From Phalacrocorax aristotelis (lineage: Eukaryota > Chordata > Aves > Suliformes > Phalacrocoracidae): a stretch of DNA of 64,000 bases. Below, in pieces: positions 51,805 to 64,000 of this stretch. The notes under the pieces were generated by a model, which was given only the letters and a program-made list of their open reading frames with translations, was not told where the DNA came from and did not search any database. The stretch lies in NCBI RefSeq assembly GCF_949628215.1, contig NC_134282.1, positions 7,773,223-7,837,222 of the forward strand. Reading direction: 5' to 3'. Both the position numbers and the translations under genes were made by a program. Position 1 is the stretch's first letter. Each line of letters opens with the position of its first letter.

Positions 51805-54800
51805 AGACAGCCCAATGCCACAAGATCAAGAACTCAGAAGGGAACTCGTCTATTCTTCAAAATTGGTCTTCTGAGTGTTGGGAGATTTGCACTGCAGATT
51901 GGAGGTAAAATCAAACCAATACAAAAATAACATGGTAATTGTTCCTCTGAGAGCTAAACAGATTAATTAAACTACAGTTAAACAAAATGCACTTGATTAA
52001 TCTCTGATTGTGTCTTCACTGAAGTCACACTATAAATTATTCTTCAGATGATACCAGATCAAAAAATACAGATCAAAGGCCACTGAAGGATAGTCTTTCT
52101 CCGAACATACATAATTCAATAAAAGCGAAGCACATTCTTATATTTCGTATGAAGGTACGCAGTAGGAAACCTATGCATAACAGAATGGTATGTAAGATCT
52201 GACGGTGCAGCAATGTGATTTCAAGACAGGTCTGGATTTGAAGGAAGATTCTCCAAGGAACACTACCTTGGTGATTCTCAGTTATTTTCAAATAGTTACT
52301 CATAAAATGACATGATTATTGCTCAGTCCCTTGTCTCTGTCAATCTTTTTCCAAGAACACAGAGGGAAGGTCAACAGAGAGATGACTTCGTTAAAAGGTC
52401 ATTGTTACTAGTTAGGGCATTGAGTCAGTTCTGGTCGCTAGAGAATGTGCTGGCTTTCCAATTCCATCTTTCCCAAACCGCACACTACATAATCAGTCAG
52501 TGCTAAGTGCAGCGACAGCGGGAGCTGGTCAGGGTGGGAAGAGCATATATACGTTTGGGTTAGCAAAGACACAGAAAAGACATGCTCTCTAATCACAAAA
52601 GGAAGCAGTGTTAAAATATGCCTGAAAAATGAAACAAAAATTTGGGCCTTTTACTTCAGTTAATTCAAACCATTCAGATACCAACACAGGTTTATAAAAC
52701 AAACTCAGTGTAACAAAAGCCATACCAAATATAAGAGATTTCCAATTTGTTAAGGCAAAATATTTAACCTGCTGACCATTTCCTTAAACAGTAAGTGCAG
52801 AAGCTGAAAGCCAAGAGAAACTACCTGTCAATTCTATTCAACGGATTTAAAATTGAACATGCTGATAGAATTTCTTGTTTCCCAGACTTCATGCATTTCT
52901 AGTTTTTACATATTTTAATATTTTTCTTGTTTCTTTACCAAAGACTTCCTCTAAAATACATTATTTTTGAAACAATGAAGTATGATATTGGCATGGTTGT
53001 ACTTTTATAATATCCTGTTTTCTTAAGGCAGCTGTGCTGTGATACCAACCAAAATCAGCAAGAACACTAGTTGAGGAGATGCTTTTTCCTTTTTCTCTAT
53101 GTAGTCTTCTAAAACATTGCCAAATGGACAAACCACATTACTTTTTAAAATGTAAATAGCCGTGTAAAGAAAATGTCTTTTTTGTATATCCGGACTGCAA
53201 CGAGAAGGGGGTACTGTACCTACACCAGCTTTGAACAAAACGGATTACATGTTGGTAGATGAGTACCTATGCCTATATGGAATACCATCAGGACTAATGA
53301 ACCCTGAGTAATTTCCCCCACCCATATTGCTGTGACATCACTACTACATTTATGGACCAGATGTGGCTACGGTGACTCAGCCTTCTGCTACTTTCAGGCT
53401 TGCTGAGAACTCCTTCTGTCCAGAGCAGAGCCTCATCCTCTGGGAAATCTCCCAGAGAGAAAACACACAGTAGCCTATAGTCTGAAAGATCATCATCTTC
53501 ATGTTTTCACAGAGAACTAAATCAAGTTCTTTTTTCCGATATTCATAAATCTCCGAGCGACTTAGTTTACACACTTGGGAGACTGCATCTCCCATCACAG
53601 CTTTGACTTTTCTTAACAAGTATCATGGAAAATCCTAAGGCCACTGATGAAACGAGATCTCTGTCGTCACACAGGACTTAACAGAGAGGAATCCCCACAA
53701 CCCGACTTAATTTTCCAGTCATTAAGGGTGAGTATAAACTACATGGAGGATCAGGGAAGCATATGTTCCAGTGAGTGCTTCTAGTTATGCACAGAGATGC
53801 AATTTTCTGGATCAAGTTATAGAAGTAGGAAAAAATTTACCATCCCCTCTGCTCTGCAAGTGTATCTATTCCTTGCAATACTCTTTACCTCATTTCAGTA
53901 AAAATGATCCAGGTTAGCTTAAACAGTTTGGATTTTTTCCTAATATTCTGGAAGACTGGGAGGAACAAGTACTACTCTGAGCATATTTTCCTCCCAAGTT
54001 AAAGTTGGGTCCCAAATGTCACAGGAATTACCAAGACAAGACACTGAGTATTTTGTAAATTAAGTGCTTTTCTTTCATGGCAATTATCCATCTTTCTACC
54101 TTTCCAGAAATTTTCTGTACTCCAATCACCTCTGTCACAGAAAAACTATAAAAGTGGGAGATTTCTTTGTATTTCTGAAGAGTAACTGTCAAGAGGCAGT
54201 AATTTATCAGATCTGAGTTCCCGATAAATAATCTTTTATAGTTAGGATTTACCTGAATAAGGACAGGGCCATATTCTGATAACCACAGTATTTGGTGTAA
54301 ACAAAATGTCTCAGGCTGTGTTCAAAGGAAGCCCATCTATGGAATTCTCAGGGCATCATTCCCTTTGCTGGTACGTTCAGTGCAAAATCAAGCATGACCT
54401 TTTGCAGCTCGCCGCAGTTTGTGTAACGCATATATAATGTTGCTTGTTATGAAGCTCCCTGGAAGGAAGATTTGAGTCCCAGAAGGGAGTTTACAAACGT
54501 ACGTAACATTGATGACTATACTCAAACGTGAGAAGCCTGTCTGGTGAAAGCTCATAATTGGTTTGGAAACAGCGTCCACCTACATCACCTGACAATGAGC
54601 TACGGCAGTTACTACTGGCCAAAACCCACCACCACTAAACCGGACTGTCATCATCAAACCAGTAAGATGTAAAAGTAAAAAATTCTAAGATAGCAAGAGT
54701 CTAAAAGATGACAGCAGCCTATTTTGGAACCCAAATAAGCCAATCTGCCCCTTTTTAATCACAATAAAAAACTACAAAGATCCACAAAATCTGATCTCAC

Positions 54801-55153
54801 TGAAAATTAATTTTGCTCCCAATGCTGCCCAACCCTATCAGAAATGGTCCCACAAAGTCCTGCTTGCAAACTTGGTCCTCAGTTGTTCTGGAGCATAAAT
54901 GAGCATATTGCCCAATGCAGTGGAATCCTGCAGACATATCTGCATACAGATGATGTTAATTCTTCAGGAGAGCTTGGAGAGCTTACCCACGTCTCCAAGG
55001 AGGCTGCCAGAACACCTGCTGCTGTATCCTGAGCCCTACTTCCATCTCTTTCCAAAATCAGTAGTGCTTAGGACCAAAGTCTAGTGAAGTGGTTTGGATT
55101 AAAATCCGGACGGTGACAAACGTGACAACCGCAGCGGCTCGCTCCGCTCAATC

Positions 55154-55159
55154 TTTATT
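55154..55159 (-). terminator. minus-strand poly(A) signal at upstream edge of CpG island
   Basis: Plus-strand TTTATT (AATAAA on minus) at the left edge of the KPNA4 island, so a divergent antisense transcript from this promoter would meet it after a few hundred bases. Use is inferred. Confidence 0.25.
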
Positions 55160-55849
55160 AAGTACTTTTCTGAGCTTTCGCACGCGTGACACCACCGGGC
55201 ACCGGCGCGGTGCCGCCCCTCCCGCCTCAGGTGCTACTGAAGCGACGCGGGGCGAGGCGGCGCTTCCGGTCCCCTGAGGGGAGCGAATGCAAAGTCGAGC
55301 GGGGCGAAGGATAAGCCGCTGCTGACTTTGGCCCGAGGAAAGCGCAGTGGCGGAGGGCGCGGAGGACTGGCAGGGCACGGCGCGGGCAAAGCCGCCACCC
55401 AAGATGGCGGCGGCCGGGACCTGCCGAAGCACCTCGAAAGGGCCGCTCCCCTCCCCCCGCCCCGCGCGACGTCACCATACGCGTCACCTCCCCGCGCAAC
55501 AGCTCCCTCCCATTGCCTTCCCTTCTCCTATTGGCCGCCGGGCTCGGGCGCCGCAGCCAATCGGCTGGCGCGGCCGGCCGACCCAGAGCGAGGCTGCCCC
55601 TCTTCCCCCCCCCTCCCTCCCCTCCCTCGCTACCGGCACGTTCGGCCGCCGGGGGCAGCGGGCAGCGCCGCCCCGAGCAGGCCGGCAGCGGCACCGCCGC
55701 CTCCTCGCCTCGCCTCGCTTCCCCGCCGCACCGCGTCTCGGCTCCTCGCCTCGGGCGGTGCCGGGAAGGGGGGACCCCGGCAGGCTCGGGCAGGGGCACG
55801 GGCCCGGGAGGAGGCGGAGGAGCCTCACTCCCTCCCACCTACCCTATTT

Positions 55850-55867
55850 CCCCCCCCCCCCCCCCCC
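55850..55867 (+). repeat. KPNA4: poly-C run (18) in KPNA4 5' UTR
   Basis: Eighteen consecutive C, ending 15 bases before the KPNA4 start codon and preceded by cctatttc. It is almost certainly transcribed as part of the 5' UTR. The length may be unreliable, as with any long homopolymer. Confidence 0.85.
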
Positions 55868-55882
55868 TCCCCCGGCCCCGCC

Positions 55883-55951
55883 ATGGCCGACAACGAGAAA
55901 CTGGACAACCAGCGGCTGAAGAACTTCAAGAACAAAGGCCGCGACCTGGAG
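55883..55951 (+). CDS. KPNA4: KPNA4 coding exon 1 (importin subunit alpha-3)
   Basis: KPNA4 is a nuclear-import adaptor that binds classical nuclear localisation signals through armadillo repeats and importin-beta through its N-terminal IBB domain. This exon encodes the first 23 residues, MADNEKLDNQ through FKNKGRDLE, identical as far as I recall to vertebrate importin-alpha3, and marks the start of the IBB domain. The ATG has a strong context (gccATGG). The donor gtaacc begins at 55952 after a complete codon (phase 0), matching the known exon 1/2 junction before TMRRQ. The remaining exons are beyond the window. Confidence 0.97.
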
Positions 55952-58900
55952 GTAACCGCCGCGGCGCCCGGCGGGAGGGGCCGGCCGGCCATGGCGGTGT
56001 GAGGGGGGACGCCGCCGCCGTGTGGCGTCTTTCCCTAATCCGCCGGCGAGGGGCCCGCGGCGGGGCCGCGGCCTGCGCTGCCCGCCCCGCCGAGAGGCGG
56101 GAGCGCCGCTCCCCGCCGCCCGGGGAGGGAAGGGAGGGAGGGGAAGGCAAGGCGGCAGGCCGCGCTGTGGGGCCGGGCGCAGCCGGGCCGTTGGGCGCCG
56201 CGCGGAGGCGGGAGCGCCGCGGCTGAGAGAGCAACGGCCGGCCCGGCCCTGGGGGGGCTCCCCCCCGCCCCGGGGAGGCGGCTTCCCCGCGGGGCAGGCG
56301 GCCGGCCGGCACCGGCATGGCGCTCAGGGCGCTTAATTTGGCGTAGTTGGGTCCAGCCGCTGGCCGGCTCCAGGTTGTTGCCGCGGTGTTCCGCCGGCTA
56401 CGGCAGTAGTCGTGTTTTCGTGTGGCTCTGCCTTAATTTCTTGCCAGCACTTAATAATCGCTCTTTGCGCTGAGTAGCCCCTTAAAAGCCTGAGTCAGGG
56501 ATTAGGGCCCAGTTGGGTGTTCTGCTGTGTGTCTCTGCAACATAAGTGAGTATATTAATTACTGCCTACACTTCATACTAAAAATTATTACTGAAAAACC
56601 TCTTCTTTTTGATTTATACAGGGAAAATGTTACTATTTTACCGTACAGTTAGTCGAGTCTGGAAACAATTGTGGTTTGTAGTATGGAGCCTCTAAACTTT
56701 TTGGTGGCTGGATTGCTGCATGTGTTATTTGAGCTGTGAAGGTGCTCCTTCAACACAGAAGAGATAACTAACTTAGGGTTTCTTTAGTAAATATTCAAAT
56801 TTTAAAACTAGGTGTCAATCCTTGCCCATAAGCCCTTGGCCAGGAGTGCTGGTTGGGGAAAACTGTGCGTCATAATATTGTCAGTGTAGGGTTGTGATCA
56901 AGTAATGGGCTTTGGCATTCTCATTTCTGTTTTTCAGTAGCCTCAATACATGTCCCTGTGACCAGCATAATATTCTAATCTTTCATAAGGAGACGATTGA
57001 ACGGTGTTTCTTTTTTGAAAGCATTTATGTTGCTGTCATCCATTAGAACATCTACCAAGTTTCCCACTTGGGTAACTTGGAAGTCCGTAGCACCTTGGTT
57101 TTTAACTTGTCCAAGTCTATTGATGAAACAGTTATGTACAATAACTGAATAAAGTTTGGTGACACCAACAGTGTTGGAACTGGGAATAATTACTGCAGTG
57201 ATTGCTCTGTTTACTAATAATGTTGTTAGATTTGTTAGTAACTATTTGCCTTGGATGTAAATTTGTTTTTGTATAAATTTTGTTTTCACTGAATAGACTA
57301 CTGTGGGAGAAAGGCATTTTTAGGAAGGTGCACAGTAAAGTATGTGCTATCATAGTGAGAAAATGAAAATAACGGGAAAATACAGGTTGGAATTCATCTG
57401 CATTTTCTCTCCTTTGGTGCCAACGTACTGTGTTTTCGGGTAAGTCAGCTAAAGAAGGGAAGGTTCAAGATCAACACGTGCAAGTAAAAGGAACACGTGT
57501 GTATGTGTCAGGAAGCAGGTAACCTTGTCAGTATTTTTTTTTTAATTTGCTGATGAGCTTACATGGCCTTGTACACAGTGAAAACACCACTGCTAGGCCA
57601 TTTTAGATACTGACATCTCTCCAACAAATCCTGGAACATATGCTTGGTACCTAAAATAACTACCATGGATGGCTGTTTTTCATACAATAGCTCAGGCTTA
57701 TGGCTATCATTCCTGCTTATTAACTGCTTACATATCACAGTATTCGTTAGTGAGAGAGATGTTGGTAATGTCTGCTGTGTGACAAGTATCCTATGGTAGC
57801 AACAGTTGCTAATGAGTATTCAGGTAGTTCGTAACACCTGTGTTCCTGTGCTGCTTTTAGCGGAAAAATATCTATTTACTTCGCATAGGAAGCCAACATT
57901 TGATCATTATCTCTTTCCCTCCTCCTGCCTCCTTCACTCCTCCCCCTTTTCATCTCTGCTGAAATTGTGCATTTAGCCATTGTGTTTCTTTATTCAAAAC
58001 CATGATCTTTTTTCTTTTCCATGACTGTCTACCTCCCTTCACTATCATCAAACAAATAATACATCACTCTGGTTTTGGTGAATCCTAAATTAATAGAGAT
58101 TTGTAGAGGCTATGAAGGGTTGCCATGTTGCAAATGACAAACTTTTTATAAACGGTACAAATATGATTCCATGTTGCTTAAATCAGTCAATTGGCAGTTA
58201 CATTGCTAGAAAAGCATGTGTACTTACCTTCCTGGTCTTAGATCTTCACTGAAGGTTATAGTATATCTTGCAAAAGGCAGAGCATTTCCTGCATTTTGTC
58301 TCCTGAAGTGCTAAGTGGATGGTTTAGCTTTTTGGATACTTAATGAGTTAAAGTTGGACTTTCATTTTCCAGTCCATATCGATGTGCTTCTAAAAATACA
58401 AATTCTGGCCTTGAAAAAGGAAAAAAGAAAAACTAAAACACACACCTGCTTTACATAAGCGTACAAAGGAATTTTTCTAAACATCTTAAGTATTGGATAA
58501 ACATGCATGCATGGACATGTTACGTTGTAAACAATTGCTGCCATGTGTGTTAAGATGACAGATTGGTGGCGACACTGGGAATAGAGGGATTCATTGTGGC
58601 CAGAAATATAAAATACTTCCTTGTCCCTTTTTCTTATTTATAGTACTGCTCAAAGATACAGAGCATAATACACTTTTTTAATATTGGAAGAGTTTGTGCT
58701 GTGAGAGTGATAATTTGTAGCTAATACTAAGGCAGTAGTGTTTAAGATTTCTAGTCTGGTATGTGCAGCATGTATTGCTACAGCACAGAACTGCAGAAGT
58801 GGTCACACTAGCTTCTTTAACTTCCAAACCCAAAATCTTACTTAAGTGCTCTCTGGACTTTATATAAAATTATGCAAATGCTTATCTACTAGGAGAGCTA

Positions 58901-61900
58901 GTTAAGGTAACATTTTTCATCTTGTGTCTTCAGTGAGGAACAGGTTTTACTTGGCCTTTTTTTCTTGAATGAGAAAGGATGAGGTTTTTTAACTGTGGAT
59001 ATGGCTGTGATGATACTTGCAGTACCATAGACAGTGGAATTGAACACTAATCTTTGTCCTACTGTACAAAGACCAGGATAAGTGCAAATTGTTTGTTGTC
59101 TGCAATAGACATAGTTTTATGGACAGTTTGGTTTTGAGTAATTGCTGTTTAGTACTGGGTGTTGGGGGTCTTGAGCATAGCCTTGTGCCTGGGAAGGTCT
59201 GAAAAGAAGATTTGGAGTTTGGGGTAGTTTCTTCACTTGCTTTGTTTTGTTCTATCAGGCGATTCAATATTTCATTTTCTATTGGTGATTGCCTGCTGCA
59301 GCATTCAAACTTGACTGGCATTTATGTTTTTTGAAATGAAACAAAAAATTTCATGCATATTATTTCTCTGGAAATACTGGAAGAAACTGATGAGCTTCTG
59401 CTGTCCTTTTCCTCCCTGGCTTGTCTGTGTGGTTGGGTGAGAGAGGAAGAATTGCTTTAATGGTGCCAGCACAGGAGAAGTGTCAAATAGAGCAGAAATA
59501 TCTGTAACTGAGAAATGCATAATGTAAAATGATCATAATATTGTAATGCAGGCTACTTCAAAGCGAATGTTGGAGCAGCTGTTGAGTGAAGATGTTTTAA
59601 GATCAATATTATCAATTTTAAGAATTGCCATATTGTTCACAGGGCATGTAATAAAATGTATTTGAGAATACCAAGGACCTTTGAGGGAATGTTACGAGAA
59701 ATACTGGATATCACAGGTAGTTAGAAGCTTTTCAACCTTTTCCATATCCCATGCAAAATAACTTGCTTGGGATTCAAATATGGAGGAAGTAAAGGAGAGC
59801 AGAATTTCACTCATTGAGTTAGTTAAAAATAGGTTCCTTTAAGCTGACTTCTAGTTCTATGGTGAAGCTCATCCATTTTATTGTTTAAAAATCATACCGA
59901 GATATATGTGCAGGCCAAATAAAATGTCTTGTACAACTTCTCTGGGAAGAACTTGAATGACAGCATGTGCAGTGTCATTGATTTTTATTTATTTGTAACT
60001 GAGAGTGCCATTATAATTCTGAAGGGGGGAAGAGTTGATGAGTTTTCTGGTGGTATCTTGCAGAGGTTGTGTTGGCTTTAAAATCCTGTAGCACTTTTAC
60101 CAGTGATCTTGAGAGTAGACTTTATTGCTCCGGTCTGCAAATGAGCCAGAATTAGTATAGGAGGGAAATAACGGCTAGAGGAGGGCCTAAATAACTTGGT
60201 TAAACTGAATGTGGAGAGTATGTATTTTTAACAAATGCAAATATGAACTTGTGTATCTGAGGGGTTCTTTCCTTGTTTTGTAGCTCAGTGCCTTTTATAC
60301 CTGTGAAGGCTAAGACAAAGTTTCTTAGTCATTGCTGTTGTCACTGCACTGGATGTTCTGGGTTATAGACTAGTCTTCAGCTGTGGCCTGCAGACTGGGT
60401 GCTTTCTGAGTAGCTAGTGTAGCGAGTAAGCAGTTTGTGCACAGAGTCATAGTCGGTAGCATTTTTTTAAAAAGTGAAAGTGCCATGCAGTTCTCAAAAG
60501 GTTTTGAAGGTAAACAGTGGTCTGTTTCTACACCCACCACTCCCCCTTTTCTTGTTTGTATTTTGAATCATAGACCAGGCTGGTGCTAGTGTGGAGTAGC
60601 AACTTTCTAGGAAGGAAGGATGGCTCCAACAGCTCTGCTTTAAACTAACTGTTGCCTTTGCAGTCCACAACAGAAACAACACGCCTTTGGAAACCATTCA
60701 CTAGAATGAGAGGAATAGGTAAAGCTCTACCATTATTTGCATGCTGTCAGACCTTCCTGTTGTAGGTGCATAAACAGAGCCACCTGAGTGAAATATTTTA
60801 CAATAGCAAAAAAAAAAACCCCAAGACCCACCCCACAAAACAGTAAAGGCAGGCTGTGTGTGTGATGGGGTCTGAGGGAATCAGAGGTGGAGGAGGGACC
60901 AAGATACGCTAGCTGAGCATGAGCTCCAGGTATAGGCTAATGTACTTCGAACGGGCTAGTAGATCTGAGTGTGGAGCGTGGAATATTTCTTCTGTATCTG
61001 GTGTTGTGAAAAACACTAGAACGTATCATGATCCTGCAGACATCAGCTAACATGAGATTTTAATGATAAGCTGAAGGGCTCAGTAATGAGTAATGGTCAG
61101 AAAATAGCCCTTATGATAAAACTTAAGCTAAATATAATTGAAAAAAAGGAGGATGGAGAGGTAGTGATCATAGGCTGACAGAAAGATTTGATCATTTGAT
61201 TTTTGATTCAGCAAATGAAGAACAGGATCCAATGACTGAAAGAGCCACATGAATTCATACCGGTGTGATGTGTGTTTTTAAATTGGAACACTTTCCAAGG
61301 ACCATTCTGAATTCTGTTTGTAGAAAATTTGTTTCCTACACACAGTTGTGTTAATGCAAGCTGAGAACTGATTCAGAGAAGTCTAACAATCAAGTCAAAT
61401 CTTCTACAGAACAGAAGGGAGAATCTAGCTTTATGATGCCATGTGCCATGAAACCATTATACCTAGGTTTCTGCCCTTGGAAAACAGCTCAAAAAGGCAA
61501 CACAAGTTGATCTTGAGTCTGTTGTTTTAGTTTCTCCAAACTATCTATTTAATTTCTAGGCTGAGGTGATGATGCTGTGAAACTCCTTGACAGAGCTAAC
61601 TTCAGTTCTTACTTGTTTTGCATTTTCTGTTCCGAGGAGGAAGACCCATGACAGGTTGACCAGTAATAACTAGTTTGTGAACCATTGACTGTTTACACAG
61701 AAAATTGTTTTAGTGGAGCCCTATTTTGGGAAATTGTTCTTAAGAGTGACTTCACTGGTTGCTTTTCTTTTGTGTGGAGGCTTTCGTGAGTCCAAGGTGT
61801 GTAGGTCCTCTTCAGAAGCAGGCAGGAATTAAAACCAAGGGCCTGTCAGCTTTTGTCTGAAGGGAGAACATTCTTTTTGTTCAACAGTCTTCATGGAATT

Positions 61901-64000
61901 CCAGGATTTTTTTGAGTCTGATCAACTGCACATATGATTCTTCAAGTCAAGAAACTTTTAAATGATGTGTGAGGCTTTTTTCTTGCAGTATTTGTTTTGG
62001 TCTCACTTGTCTCTTCCCATCTCTGTCACACATGCATGCATATGCACTTGTCTTGAAGGTGTGTTACCACCTGAGTTGGAATATGTTTCCTTTTGGGATC
62101 ACTAGTAATTGTAACTATTTTTAATACCCTTACAGCTTAATGTCCCTTTATAGTTGGTGTTCTAGCAATTTGTCTTCTACTCTGTGAAAATGTACCTTGA
62201 GTCTTGCTCTTGGTTAGCAACAGCTTTTCTGTGACCAGTAATGTCACTGTTGAAGTCTTGCAAGAATCCTTCTTGCAGTACAGCTCTTCCACAGGTATGC
62301 TTATTTGGTTAGGTTGCAGTAACAGTTGTGGATTGGGAAGGTGTTAATTAACTGTCTTGAGATCATCAGGGGCTTGCTACAATTCTGCAATCCTAACAGA
62401 CCTTTTCCTTATTTTATTTTCTTCTTGATTACTCCAGGTTAGTAGAATTTAGAGAAGCTACATTGAATGCTACATTACTGGCTGAGAGCAAGAGCCTATA
62501 GTAGACATCTCAGTTGTAAAGCTGCAGCGTCTTTCTGAAGCCCCTACATGATGAGTAGTATCCATTAGTGTATCGGCTTCTCTGGGAAGGCAACAGCACT
62601 TGGAGCACAGTTAAATGACTATTGAGTGCTTCTTGCATTCAGCTCTGTTACTCAGAGTTACCATTCATCATTTGGGTAGGATGTGAGTCTTAGCTGGTGA
62701 ATCCTAGGCTACACTCTTCTGGGCTCAGCTTACATACTGCTGGCCTGCAGTTGTTAGCATCCTGTGATGTGTGCAGCTGCAGGCAGGGGACTTGGCTCCC
62801 CAGCGTTGAAGTGATATGCGCTTCAAAGAGCTAAAGCGTGAACTGCCATGTGATGATGACAGTAGTCTGTAATCAGGTGTTTAACAAATGCATGTGTAGG
62901 AAGATAGCTGCTGGAGAAACTTTGCTCCTTTCAATTTTTCTCCAGTTTGTGTTGGTATAGACAATTGAGTTGGAGCTACTACAAAACATTAAAATTTCAT
63001 CTATGCATTTATAAGACAGGTATTAATTGAGAAAATACCTATTAGGCCAGAAGAGTGTTAATTAAGTTTATTGAAGTATATTTTTCCTCACTTTAGAGAT
63101 TACACCTTTGAGGTTCTCAGTATCACTTGAAGAATTCTAAGAAATATTTGAAAAGCATATCTAGCTATGGAGAGTAAGTCCTTAGCTCTGGAGTGAAGTT
63201 TATCTGCATACTAGTAGTGTGCAGTATTAACTGCTGACCTCATGTAGCAGACACTACTTTATGGGTTTAAAACTGAAAAAGCCATGAATCTAAGCTGCAT
63301 TAGACTCAGCTATTAATTCTAGTTTTGATTGACCTATTGAATTAACATTCTTTAAAGATGCACGCTTCCTGGAAACTTGCTTTGGTGCTTTTTAGTGTGG
63401 GACAGTTTGTACATACTTACTATGGTTCTTACCTAGTTGTTCCAGGTGCTGCAGCTGTATTAGGTATGCATGTATACTTTGCCTTTTATACAAATGGGAA
63501 GCTATCACTGTGTGGGTGTGTTGAATTTTTTCCCTTCTCTGCCTGTTTTTCTCATGAAGAACTGCATTTTTGTCCTCAAGAGATGAAAAGTTCTACCTCC
63601 AAAGCAGTGGGGAACCATCCCTTCTTTTTCACTGGCATCCTTTCCTGCCCTTTTCTCATTCTTGTAAATCCTTCGAAAAGGTAAACTGTCTTGATCAGAG
63701 TTGGAAGTTTGAAGTGTACATTCCTTTCAATAAAAATAATTCTGCTTCTGAAAGTCAAGCGTTTAATCCTTATCTTCGGAGCTGCTGCTTGTTGCTGTTC
63801 AGAAGCTCTCAGCCATCTTTTCCTTGTATTTTGTGTTAATGCAGTCCCTTACACTCTGGAATTTCAAGCTTTCTCTGGGCTTGTGAGTGGTTGTCACAAT
63901 AAAAATGCAATTGTTTTTAACTTTGCTATTCTTATTCATTGTGAAGTTCAAAGTATAGAACAAAATCACTATAAACCAGGGTTTTTTCTATTTTCACTTT
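55952..64000 (+). other. KPNA4: KPNA4 intron 1 (5' part)
   Basis: It starts with the exon 1 donor. About 390 bases are still CpG island, then it becomes AT-rich. I looked for the next expected coding block (TMRRQRNEVV...) and did not find it, so the intron is longer than 8 kb and runs past the window end. No CR1, exon or RNA gene is recognised. The plus-strand frame at 63358-63684 resembles no known protein. Confidence 0.85.

Larger units (their letters stand above)
37540..55100. other. gene-poor intergenic region between ARL14 and KPNA4
   Basis: About 17.5 kb of AT-rich sequence with no recognisable exon or RNA gene on either strand. Identified content is four CR1 features (43086-43321, 43490-43702, 45768-45957, and none beyond), homopolymer tracts, and one strong-looking orphan poly(A) signal at 50516. 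All open frames are short and match nothing known. Enhancers cannot be ruled in or out from sequence alone. Confidence 0.7.
55130..56340 (+). promoter_or_regulatory. KPNA4: KPNA4 CpG-island promoter
   Basis: About 1.2 kb of GC-rich, CpG-dense sequence flanked by AT-rich DNA, spanning KPNA4 exon 1. Visible motifs are an ETS-type CTTCCGG (55263), a YY1-type AAGATGGCGG (55401), a CRE-like GACGTCAC (55468), and CCAAT boxes in both orientations (ATTGG 55530, CCAAT 55557). There is no TATA box, as usual for a housekeeping promoter. Transcription start is inferred at about 55.6-55.8 kb. Open frames of 104-237 codons here are composition artefacts. Confidence 0.85.

Noticed and set aside
55227-56336. 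Open frames of 104-237 codons around the KPNA4 promoter
   Set aside because: Same composition artefact. The only supported coding segment is the 23-codon KPNA4 exon.
63358-63684. 108-codon frame considered as a KPNA4 exon
   Set aside because: It does not contain the expected IBB or armadillo sequence; treated as intronic.
56000-64000. A small Cajal-body RNA gene (SCARNA7), known to lie within mammalian KPNA4
   Set aside because: I saw no C/D-box arrangement I could support here. In mammals it lies far downstream in the gene, probably beyond this window.

Overview
The window looks like a piece of a bird chromosome. It has spliced vertebrate genes with GT/AG introns, CpG-island promoters, short AT-rich introns, and interspersed repeats that are almost all 3' fragments of CR1, the dominant LINE of birds and other sauropsids. 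The assignment to birds rather than crocodilians or turtles is an inference from CR1 content and compact gene spacing. The species cannot be named from the sequence. No bacterial, phage or CRISPR features are present.

Layout: (1) 1-17251 is the 3' half of PPM1L (+), with the last two coding exons at 12200-12361 and 16905-17251; everything upstream is intron. (2) 17252 to about 26.6 kb has no other gene and is best read as a very long PPM1L 3' UTR with proximal and distal poly(A) signals. (3) 27613-28575 is the complete B3GALNT1 coding exon on the minus strand, tail to tail with PPM1L. Its 5' UTR acceptor is at 28655 and its probable CpG-island promoter and first exon lie at 33.36-33.85 kb. 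(4) 36558-37142 is an intact ARL14 small-GTPase coding exon (+). (5) 37.5-55.1 kb is a gene-poor stretch holding several CR1 fragments. (6) 55.1-56.3 kb is the KPNA4 CpG-island promoter with coding exon 1 at 55883-55951 (+); from there to the end of the window is KPNA4 intron 1.

The four genes do unrelated jobs: an ER-membrane PP2C phosphatase, a Golgi globoside synthase, an ARF-like GTPase and importin-alpha3. They are a conserved vertebrate neighbourhood, not a pathway. As I recall the human map, their order and orientation there differ from what is seen here. That points to local inversions, or to an assembly join between 29 and 56 kb.

I did not find an undescribed biological system. The most useful leads are the gene order, the long 3' UTR of PPM1L that may overlap B3GALNT1 antisense, a TA microsatellite next to a PPM1L splice acceptor, an 18-base C run just before the KPNA4 start codon, and two poly(A)-like sites that may mark unannotated transcripts.
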